In this document: positions 8,264 through 15,599 of the stretch, piece after piece | Layout of the letters: each line of letters opens with the position of its first letter | Numbering within the stretch: the stretch's first letter is position 1 | Virus record (IMG/VR): IMGVR_UViG_3300005340_000038 | Span: 1 to 64,000 of that record | From: a virus | DNA length: 64,000 nt | Strand: one strand, 5' to 3' | Position numbers and translations under genes: made by a program | Notes under the pieces: model-generated | The model's input: only the letters and a program-made list of their open reading frames with translations | What the model was told of the DNA's origin: nothing | Database searches by the model: none

Positions 8264-8518
8264 ATGGAATCATTCGGTGACAGATTGCGTCGGTTGAGGG
8301 AATCCAAGGGGCTGAGCGGGCGGGGACTGGAGGCATCAGCGGGCATATCTAAGGGCATCGTTCAGCGGCTAGAGGCTCATAGTAGAGACTACCCCTCGGT
8401 GCCTACGGCTAAACGGTTAGCTCGCATCCTCGGGGTGACGTTGGACTATCTCTGCGGCATGGACCAGGAGTGGGACGAGGCAGGCCACGCAGAGCCTACC
8501 TCGAAGCGTGGCGCGTAG
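8264..8518 (+). CDS. Xre-family repressor (Cro/C1-type HTH)
   Basis: 84 residues from MESFGDRLRRLRESKG, after a near-perfect AAAGGAGGTAAT site. The HTH spans about residues 8-60: LSGRGLEASAGISKGIVQRLEAH, then VPTAKRLARILGVTLDYLCGM, the classical HTH_3 ending. It is the only rightward gene in the first 48 kb. It is divergent from the 7490-8098 cassette over two operator copies, so it likely represses that promoter and itself. No peptidase domain, so induction would not be through LexA-like self-cleavage. Confidence 0.85.
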   Translation: MESFGDRLRRLRESKGLSGRGLEASAGISKGIVQRLEAHSRDYPSVPTAKRLARILGVTLDYLCGMDQEWDEAGHAEPTSKRGA

Positions 8519-8720
8519 ACAATGCGACGTGGGTGGATGACGTCTTGGCGCACACCCACTCGCTCATTTCTATTTTAGATCGTGACTCGTTGAAATAGAT
8601 GACGAACCGCCCCACGGGCCTTCGCTCTAGCTCGCCATCGCAGTGTGAGAGCAACAGCATAATGTCGAGCATGCGGGGCGACAGGGGTATCTCTTTGCCA
8701 TCGTAGAAGACTTGCAGCAT
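8496..8720 (-). CDS. Hypothetical protein
   Basis: 74 residues, MLQVFYDGKEIPLSP... Converges with and overlaps the Xre gene by 23 bases. Ribosome site is weak (GACGAG). No domain recognised; leucine-rich middle (MLDIMLLLSHCDGELERR). Kept because frame and position fit the leftward run from the portal gene. Confidence 0.4.
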   Translation of the reverse strand: MLQVFYDGKEIPLSPRMLDIMLLLSHCDGELERRPVGRFVIYFNESRSKIEMSEWVCAKTSSTHVALSTRHASR

Positions 8721-8730
8721 ATTGCACTCG

Positions 8731-8940
8731 TCAGGCTGTTAGGTATTGGTCGATGTGGCTAGTAGTCTGCAAACACTCGTGCATAGACTTATCTTCTGGA
8801 TGTTCTATAAACCAAATATCGGCTAGGTCATCATAATTTCTATTCTGCTCATGAGTAAATGTGTAGCCTTGGTACATATAATATATCACTGCTTCTTTTT
8901 CTAGCCACCAATGCTCACGGTAAAAATCATCTTGAGTCAC
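8731..8940 (-). CDS. Small hypothetical protein, GTG start
   Basis: 69 residues starting (GTG) MTQDDFYREHWWLEKEAV; AGGAGG sits 6 bases upstream. Aromatic and acidic, without a recognisable motif. Overlaps the coiled-coil gene upstream by 14 bases, typical of a coupled pair. Confidence 0.55.
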   Translation of the reverse strand: MTQDDFYREHWWLEKEAVIYYMYQGYTFTHEQNRNYDDLADIWFIEHPEDKSMHECLQTTSHIDQYLTA

Positions 8941-9178
8941 GATTGCCTCCTAATCGCATAATCTCAACTCCGCGCTGTATCGTCTCATTGAACGGGCTAG
9001 CCAATCGCGCCCTGATCAAGTCGCCTTCCTGCTTCTGTAGCCGCTTCAGGCTCAATCGCAACCCCGCAATCTCTTTCTCGTCTTCTACGCTGAGATTGTC
9101 GCGTCGCTGCAAATCGGCGACGCGTTCATATATCCGGTCAATGCGCTGATTAATGGCCTGAATGGCTTCTTGGGCCAC
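8927..9178 (-). CDS. Small coiled-coil protein, GTG start
   Basis: 83 residues from (GTG) MAQEAIQAINQRIDRIYERV. Nearly entirely helical with heptad-like hydrophobics through residue 55 (LQRRDNLSVEDEKEIAGLRLSLKRLQKQEG). AGGAGGCAACC precedes the GTG. Right after the portal gene, so a portal/head-associated role is possible, but unproven. Confidence 0.6.
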   Translation of the reverse strand: MAQEAIQAINQRIDRIYERVADLQRRDNLSVEDEKEIAGLRLSLKRLQKQEGDLIRARLASPFNETIQRGVEIMRLGGNRDSR

Positions 9179-9187
9179 GGTTGCCTC

Positions 9188-11608
9188 CTAGTCATACTTG
9201 ATACTCTCTCCGCACCGGCACAGCACATGCAGTGGTGCGCCCTCCATCGGTCCGTCAGGCGTCTGGAATTTCTCGCCCCACGGAACCCCGTCGGCATTCA
9301 TCGCCGCTGTCTCCTCGCAGAACGCCTCTAGCCGCTCGTCGGGCGTAACCACCAGAAAGCGACGCGCTCTATTCTTATCAATCGACCCAGAATCAACCGC
9401 CTGCGTCCACAGCATCCGCTGGCCCTCGTTCGCTGCGGTATACATCTCGTGTCGCGCAATCGTCTCAGCCCGCCGATAGAGCAGCGAGTCCGCATAGGTC
9501 TGCGCCCGTCGCTCGATCTCGCCATCCGGCCTACCATTCTCGGCCAGCTTAGCACGGAACTTCTCGACCTGTAGCCGTTGCTGTGGCAGGAGGCCGATGT
9601 GTGCCTGCACTTGCGCCGCAATCTCGCTCGCATCGAGGCTCTGCGCGATCCCATCTGCGATGATCTCGCGTACTGTAGCGCGGCTAGATTCGCTGATGTG
9701 CGTCACTAGCGCGGCGGCATTGCGTCTTGCGTAGTCAGCCAGGAACGCGATGGTTTCGTCGAACGAGAGCGGTGAGCCAACACGGTCGCTGAGTTCCCTC
9801 GCTGCGCCCTGCCCGCCATCACGCATGGCATTGGCGATTGCTGCGCCCAGGATGGCCCCTAGCGCCGCCTCTAGCGCACCCCAGGGGACCGCATCCCCTG
9901 CCGCTGCCTGCTGTGCTGAACGTAGGGCAATCTCTAGGCGTTGCATGTCGATACCGCGTTTCGCATCATCGAATGCGGCGAGTAGCTCACGTCTCAGCCC
10001 TGGCTCAAGACGGTCAGATACCCGGTGCACCATGAGGTAAAACTCATCGGGGTCAATCGCGTCAACATGACGTACTTTAGATACGATTTGCTTAGCCGTG
10101 GATTGCCTCTCTACCGGGTCATCTTCGATAGCGGGATCATTCTGCGGGTCGGCTTGGGGTTGTTGCGGGCCATTGCCGCCCTGGCCATTGCCGTTACCAC
10201 TCGCATCGCCACCGTTGCCATCCATGCCAGGCACATTGGTAGGCGCCGGCTCCTCGTATTCCAGGTCTGTCAGGCTATCGACATAGACCAGCCCACTCTG
10301 CACCACGTAGCCCGTGGCCTTCGGGTCTGCGTCATAGCCCTGAAGTTCTCGCCATTCGTTGACACTGAGCGCCCACGGGGCCGCTTGCGCTGCGGCTAGC
10401 TTCTCTTCTTTATCCTCAGGGATAGGCGAATCGTAATCGATAACCAGGCGTGCGTCATACTGAGGCATGAGACGGTATTGGAGCACCTCACGGAGATGCT
10501 CAAGTCTCGGGATGACGTTATTAGTGGCGAACAGAGTCTTGGACGCGATGATGGTGGCCTTGTTGCTGGCGTCTAGAATACCGAGTTGCTCAGGGGGGAT
10601 ACCGAGCACTTGGACAACCCGGTCACGTAGGCTGTCGCGGAGCTCAACAAATTGCTGGCTCTCAAAGCTGGTAGCGAGTTGATGAACCTCAAGCGAGCGC
10701 GTGCTAAACCACATTTTGAATGCCCGCATATATCCTTGCAGTTCATTTATCCACTTCTGCTTGAGACGGGTAAGATCATCGGCATTCGCTGGGCTATCAG
10801 TAGTCGGTGAGATAATCGTAGGAGATAACGCACCATTGAGGTAGTATGATTTGAGATACTTGCTGCTATACTCGTCTGCGTCAAACTCATCGCCTAGCGA
10901 CTTAACGATGCCGCTACCGCGGGCGAATGGGTTGAGCGGGTCGGGCGATACAAAGCGCAACACCTCCGTCTCAGGGATCACCCCTTGCCAGCCCTGGAAG
11001 CTGACTTCGTAACCCGGTTGCCCTGTATGCGGAATGGACACAATCCACGTTGGCGGAATGGGAACGGCAGATACAGGGATGTTACCTGTCCCACGTTCTA
11101 GGAGCCAGTACGCCTCGCCGAGAATGTCCAGGTAAATCTGAGTCAGCTTACGCAACGTGCTGCCCATGAAATAGGCACTAGGCGCATGTAGCAGGGTAAG
11201 TACGGGATGCTCTTGTATCTCAACCAATTGACCCCGTATACGCATCGTGTCCAGAGATTTGCAACGCGACTCGAATCCTGTACTGAGCATATCGCGTGGA
11301 GGAGCAACGAACTTAGGCCGATAAGGTCCAGGCCGACGCCCACGAGGGGCCTGCACGGCATAGACACGCCACGGGACAGCCGCGACGTTGCTGGCAATCA
11401 TGTCTGTGGTGGCGCGTAGCCATGGGATATTGCTGTACCCTTTAAGGAATTCAGTGGCACCACGGGGCGGAGAGGTACGGTTCGACAGGCCGGGCACGAC
11501 AGCGCCGAAATTAGAGGCGGATAGGTCTGCGGCACGAGTTTGCACCGCATCAGGCTCAGTGCTCATAAAGGCAGTAAAGGCGGATTGGAGTCTAGTGAGG
11601 AGCGGCAT
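9188..11608 (-). CDS. Portal protein fused to MuF-like minor head protein
   Basis: 806 residues from MPLLTRLQSAF. The ATG overlaps the TerL stop as TAATG. Residues ~35-440 are an HK97/phage-type portal (LRATTDMIASNVAAVPWRVY, PTWIVSIPH, DPLNPFARGSGI, FVELRDSLRDRVVQVLGIPPEQLG). A Gly/Asn/Gln-rich linker (about 455-490) joins a C-terminal domain with RRAETIARHEMYTAANEGQR and a terminal HVLCRCGE, the hallmarks of SPP1 gp7/Mu F-type head morphogenesis proteins. Separate genes in most phages, so this is a fusion. Confidence 0.85.
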   Translation of the reverse strand: MPLLTRLQSAFTAFMSTEPDAVQTRAADLSASNFGAVVPGLSNRTSPPRGATEFLKGYSNIPWLRATTDMIASNVAAVPWRVYAVQAPRGRRPGPYRPKFVAPPRDMLSTGFESRCKSLDTMRIRGQLVEIQEHPVLTLLHAPSAYFMGSTLRKLTQIYLDILGEAYWLLERGTGNIPVSAVPIPPTWIVSIPHTGQPGYEVSFQGWQGVIPETEVLRFVSPDPLNPFARGSGIVKSLGDEFDADEYSSKYLKSYYLNGALSPTIISPTTDSPANADDLTRLKQKWINELQGYMRAFKMWFSTRSLEVHQLATSFESQQFVELRDSLRDRVVQVLGIPPEQLGILDASNKATIIASKTLFATNNVIPRLEHLREVLQYRLMPQYDARLVIDYDSPIPEDKEEKLAAAQAAPWALSVNEWRELQGYDADPKATGYVVQSGLVYVDSLTDLEYEEPAPTNVPGMDGNGGDASGNGNGQGGNGPQQPQADPQNDPAIEDDPVERQSTAKQIVSKVRHVDAIDPDEFYLMVHRVSDRLEPGLRRELLAAFDDAKRGIDMQRLEIALRSAQQAAAGDAVPWGALEAALGAILGAAIANAMRDGGQGAARELSDRVGSPLSFDETIAFLADYARRNAAALVTHISESSRATVREIIADGIAQSLDASEIAAQVQAHIGLLPQQRLQVEKFRAKLAENGRPDGEIERRAQTYADSLLYRRAETIARHEMYTAANEGQRMLWTQAVDSGSIDKNRARRFLVVTPDERLEAFCEETAAMNADGVPWGEKFQTPDGPMEGAPLHVLCRCGESIKYD

Positions 11609-13200
11609 TAGAGTATGTCCCACTGGAGAGCCTGGCGAACAGGCGCAAATGTCAACCCAAGTCCATCGGCTAAGTCCGGCGAACCCGCCTCAAGTTCATT
11701 GTCTTTTAGCCGACCCTTCATTGCTTTCTTGCTCTCGATGACGAGCCGCCCGTTGCTATCAATACCAGCCAATTTGATACTAGATAGCTCGCCGCTTAGC
11801 GTATCCATATGATCGGGTGGGCCTGCAAATATCGGCTCTTCATCTCGGAGCCATTGCATCATCTGAATCCAGAGATAATCGCGCAATGATTGACCCACAG
11901 CATCAGCCTTCTGATCTACCCAATCAGGCACAGACTCTGTTACATTCACAGCGTAAACTTCAGCATGGAGCTGGTCCTGTGGCGGGATTAACCCTAGCTT
12001 GCTCTGTGCACGTATCTCTTTCAGCCTGTCGTAGACGCCAGCCCCAAGCCCCACCACATCAACGAATATCTCATCTACGTCCCAAGCGCGTGCGTGGATA
12101 ATAGCCTTGCCGACTGTGATCATTGTCTCTTGCTTAGCATCAACTTCGGCATGAGAGACGAGTCTCCCGTGACGGCAGACATACGTGATGCGGTCGTCGC
12201 CAAACCTAGCCACGTCAATCCCCATACGGCGTTTGCCACGAGGCTTATAGTCGCCAATCTCGCGGTGTAAGGCTAGCTCAACATACTCAATCGAAATAAA
12301 GCTGTCGTCGTCGGCATTGGGAAACTCGCCGTCAGCACGAACACGAACGATATTAGACGACTCGCCGTACTTGCGGACTAACCCATCACGGTAGCCGGGC
12401 GCACTGAGCGGCGAATCCTGAGACCTAAAATGCAGTGCTGTATATTCTGCTCGGTGCTCTTTATGACTCGCGGCGAAAAACCCACGGTTGCGCGTCGGGT
12501 TGCCGATCATCAGAACGCGAGAGTTAGGCGATGCTAGCGCACCTTCTGCCGCCTCATAGATCGTGTCAGGGATACCCGAGCTTTCGTCGAGGATAAACAG
12601 CAACTCAGCCGTAAACTCACTCTCATCACCTACTAGGGCATCACCTGATTCACTAACTTCAACCTCAGACGCATGAAGGCCTTGCAACGCTTCAGGGTTC
12701 TCTTTTCGTGCTGTACGAGCAACCGCATACCATTCTCTCGGTGCGCCCAAATCGTAGAGACGATCATGCGTCAACTCAAACATGTTGGTGACCCACAATC
12801 GCTCGTGGTCGCCTCTCTGTCGTGATAGATCACGTGATCGACGACGCCACTTAGCCAGTTCACCCCAGAGAATGTCATGGAGCTGATGCCCTGACGGCGC
12901 TGTACACGCACACCGAGAGAAATCTCGCGTCTCGATGTGCCAGAGGATGATACCCGCTGCAATCGCATCTTTCCCGATGTTATGGCCAGAGCGGACGCTG
13001 ACTTTTGCACCTGGAGGCGTGATAGCATCGAGTATCTGTCGTTGCTGCCATGTTGGGTTGAGACCGAGACGTTGCCGACAATACCGCTCAGGGTCGCCAT
13101 GCCACAAGCGACGAAGCGTCTTGTACGCTTCGTATTGCTCGGCAAAGCCAGCTGGATAAGCCTCGCTAGTCTTTTTCGTCTTTTTGCTTGCTGCGGTCAT
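11608..13200 (-). CDS. Terminase large subunit
   Basis: 530 residues. ATPase half: adenine-binding region WQQRQILDAI, Walker A variant SGHNIGKD (Lys about 77), Walker B LLFILDESSG (Asp205-Glu206), coupling motif MIGNPTR. Nuclease half (RNase H-like): GIDVARFGDD (Asp about 329), FVDVVGLGAGVYDRL and SPDLADGLGL. It translocates DNA into the prohead and cuts the concatemer. Overlaps TerS by 35 bases. Length typical. Confidence 0.92.
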   Translation of the reverse strand: MTAASKKTKKTSEAYPAGFAEQYEAYKTLRRLWHGDPERYCRQRLGLNPTWQQRQILDAITPPGAKVSVRSGHNIGKDAIAAGIILWHIETRDFSRCACTAPSGHQLHDILWGELAKWRRRSRDLSRQRGDHERLWVTNMFELTHDRLYDLGAPREWYAVARTARKENPEALQGLHASEVEVSESGDALVGDESEFTAELLFILDESSGIPDTIYEAAEGALASPNSRVLMIGNPTRNRGFFAASHKEHRAEYTALHFRSQDSPLSAPGYRDGLVRKYGESSNIVRVRADGEFPNADDDSFISIEYVELALHREIGDYKPRGKRRMGIDVARFGDDRITYVCRHGRLVSHAEVDAKQETMITVGKAIIHARAWDVDEIFVDVVGLGAGVYDRLKEIRAQSKLGLIPPQDQLHAEVYAVNVTESVPDWVDQKADAVGQSLRDYLWIQMMQWLRDEEPIFAGPPDHMDTLSGELSSIKLAGIDSNGRLVIESKKAMKGRLKDNELEAGSPDLADGLGLTFAPVRQALQWDIL

Positions 13201-13537
13201 AATCCAATAGCCCGGCCAACCCCTGGCCTGATACAGTCATATCAACCTCGGAACGCTCGACATAGCCTCGGTCGCGGCCTATCGTTTTGAGCGTGAGCGA
13301 GACAGCCCACCCCTCTCCGCGCATGACCGCGTTATACAGGGCTAATTCTGCAACATCGATAAACTTCCCACGCTCGGCTTTAAGCGCATCAGCCACGATA
13401 GGGTATCTATCTCGGTAATCGTAAATCATCTGCGCTGAACAGCCTAACCGCTCAGCAGCATGATAAACGCCGCCCTTCATCTCTATCAATGCCTGAGCGA
13501 CTTGCTCTGGCTGAAATTTTGGTTTGCTGCCAGCCAT
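13166..13537 (-). CDS. Terminase small subunit
   Basis: 123 residues with an N-terminal helix-turn-helix, VAQALIEMKGGVYHAAERLGCSAQMIYDYRDRY, as in small terminases that recognise the packaging site. A helical middle (oligomerisation) and a short Lys/Asp tail (KQKDEKD) likely touching the large subunit follow. Immediately upstream of TerL in the same operon. Confidence 0.8.
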   Translation of the reverse strand: MAGSKPKFQPEQVAQALIEMKGGVYHAAERLGCSAQMIYDYRDRYPIVADALKAERGKFIDVAELALYNAVMRGEGWAVSLTLKTIGRDRGYVERSEVDMTVSGQGLAGLLDYDRSKQKDEKD

Positions 13538-13592
13538 AAATAACTCTCATGCGCGCATAGATAACAAAATGATAAATACGAAACCAGCAATC

Positions 13593-14528
13593 TCACTCGA
13601 CCTGACCTTGCGCAAAGTCAGATTTTTTATTCTGCGCTGACTCAGAGAGCGACTCAACGAGAAGATTTTTCACAGCTTGGCTCTTGATCTCAGGCTTAGC
13701 TTGGACGAGATGCATCCCGAATTCATTTTTTGAATTCTCTAGTGACGCCCAATCGATATCTTTTCGCCTAATGAGAGGCGTGTCAAAGTGACCCCAAGTA
13801 TACCGAATAACATGTTGCGGACGCTTGAACCTACGCTTCGTCTCAACGACATACGGCCACTCTCTCTCAAGGCTACGTGCCATTCTGAGCCTACCGTCAC
13901 CTTGATATAGTTCTGTCATATTGCCTCCTTTCATCGTCATCGTCGTCATTTTGTCTATGAGAAAGATATTCGTTAGTATTGTACATAATCCCATAGATAA
14001 GACTTGAAGACACAAATCTGTATCTTCGTTGTATCGCCCTCTCCATCTTACACTCATATTATTTAATATCAATAAACATGAATAGACGTGGACATTTAAA
14101 GTAAATGCGTTAATGCTAGTTTTATCTTTTGCGAAAAACGTATAATTCATTCCCGCTATGCCAATATTCTCATATCGATCTACAAACTCTTCTATAGCTG
14201 AGAATGCAGGCCCTGATGCACATTCTATTCTCCTTGTTTTGTATCTTCTCCGAATCCTCCTAATGTTGTCATCTAGAATCCAATGCCTATCATGTCCTGA
14301 ATCTTTTGAATGCTCCCAAATCCAATTTCTAGCAGGTATTGAACCCAATCCTAAGTTACTAAATGGCAATGTCAAGATATGATGTTTAGATATAGATTTT
14401 CTATACAAATGCTCTTCTTGCGGCTCTACTACAATGTAGAACGGCACATTGTCTTTTTCTAAAAAATTAGCAGTCAGAGGTTTCTCATACCTCCCTTTCG
14501 ATACTATATAAATAGGATATTTAGTCAT
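13593..14528 (-). CDS. TET-associated glycosyltransferase-like (TAGT) enzyme
   Basis: 311 residues, GT-A-like. N-terminal strand YPIYIVSKGRYEKPLTANFL, a PARN turn near 66, the metal-binding HWILDDNIRR (Asp86-Asp87) and a later W-RGRYNEDTDLCLQVL (Glu168-Asp169 as likely catalytic/acceptor-site acids) are the signature of TAGT enzymes. In phages these add sugars to hydroxymethylated pyrimidines in DNA. It overlaps no gene, and follows the tandem ParB gene by 3 bases. AT-richer than the terminase genes, hinting at transfer. The base-hydroxylating or hydroxymethylating partner is not in this window. Confidence 0.75.
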   Translation of the reverse strand: MTKYPIYIVSKGRYEKPLTANFLEKDNVPFYIVVEPQEEHLYRKSISKHHILTLPFSNLGLGSIPARNWIWEHSKDSGHDRHWILDDNIRRIRRRYKTRRIECASGPAFSAIEEFVDRYENIGIAGMNYTFFAKDKTSINAFTLNVHVYSCLLILNNMSVRWRGRYNEDTDLCLQVLSMGLCTILTNIFLIDKMTTMTMKGGNMTELYQGDGRLRMARSLEREWPYVVETKRRFKRPQHVIRYTWGHFDTPLIRRKDIDWASLENSKNEFGMHLVQAKPEIKSQAVKNLLVESLSESAQNKKSDFAQGQVE

Positions 14529-14531
14529 TTT

Positions 14532-15599
14532 TTACTCATTGAATCTTAAAGAAGCTATATCTTCTCTTTCAGTATAAGGCCACCTCGTACTCCAGGTCTT
14601 AGAAGATTTGTAATCTATTATAATGCCATTTTCTTCTACAAATCTTTCTCTGTCTGACTCATTATTAAAATTCATGATTATTTTGAAGTATTCTTCGCCT
14701 GTATCATAGTCTGGCATCCCCATCCACTCAGCCGCTTCATTCTTATCTCTAATTTCACTCTCTGGCCTAGTCACCATAAGTAGTGCACTCAATTGCTCTT
14801 CATTGAATCCAGAGCCAATAAGCCCATCAGCATCATTGCCGAGAATAGATTTAAGCATCTCAGTCAATTTTCTATCATCTACTATCGCATAATGAGAAAT
14901 TTCATTATCACTAACAAGAACTTTTAGAGCGCGAGTATCTAGCGAATCGATGTCGAGTATAATAGCCGGAACATATTTTTTACCCATTTTCTTAGATGCC
15001 TCAACAACACCGTGCCCAGCTAGTATCGTATAGTCTCTAGAGACAATCACATTTCTATAATATCCGTTTTTCTTTATGCTATGTATGATATGATCAATTT
15101 GGTCATCAGGATGCTCTTTATAATTATTAGGATGCTTCTTCAAGTCTGAAATTTTCAATCGTGCTACCATGAATGGGTCTACAGAAGAAAAATAAACTTG
15201 GTCTAAAGTTTCTCGAATGTAACTACTATTTGTTGAGAAATCTTTTAGTAATTTTTCTAATTGATCCGAGCTAGATTCTGCTAAAGCCGTAATAGGGTCA
15301 AGAGACAATAGAATCAGCTTTTCTTCTTCTTCGCTCAACTCCACATAGACGACAGGGACTTCTTTGGCTTTTTGCTCTAATGCAAGCGCCACACGGAGAT
15401 GGCCATCAATGAGATGGTTGGTTGTCTTGTTCACCACGACTTGCTGTACCCACCCTACATCGCGGAGGACATCGTTGAGTACAGCTTTCTGCGTCTCGGG
15501 GTGAACGCGCCAATTGAGCGGGTGCGTCATCTTGCTCAGGTCTTTAGGCGATTCTGCGCCATGCCCTACAATGCGGTTCGTATATGATGAGTCGGCCAT
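14532..15599 (-). CDS. Tandem ParB-like nuclease/NTPase-domain protein
   Basis: 355 residues with two ParB/sulfiredoxin-like domains: the first about 25-110 (NWRVHPETQK..., LIDGHLRVALAL), the second about 145-240 (HPNNYKEHPDDQIDHIIHSI, ILAGHGVVEASKKMG). The second has GHG where the canonical motif is GE(H/R)R. C-terminal ~110 residues contain an EWMGMPDYD segment often seen in phage ParB-like proteins next to DNA-modification genes. Adjacent to the TAGT gene and starting right at the upstream stop (TAGATG). Partition is unlikely; DNA modification is the better guess. Confidence 0.7.
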   Translation of the reverse strand: MADSSYTNRIVGHGAESPKDLSKMTHPLNWRVHPETQKAVLNDVLRDVGWVQQVVVNKTTNHLIDGHLRVALALEQKAKEVPVVYVELSEEEEKLILLSLDPITALAESSSDQLEKLLKDFSTNSSYIRETLDQVYFSSVDPFMVARLKISDLKKHPNNYKEHPDDQIDHIIHSIKKNGYYRNVIVSRDYTILAGHGVVEASKKMGKKYVPAIILDIDSLDTRALKVLVSDNEISHYAIVDDRKLTEMLKSILGNDADGLIGSGFNEEQLSALLMVTRPESEIRDKNEAAEWMGMPDYDTGEEYFKIIMNFNNESDRERFVEENGIIIDYKSSKTWSTRWPYTEREDIASLRFNE

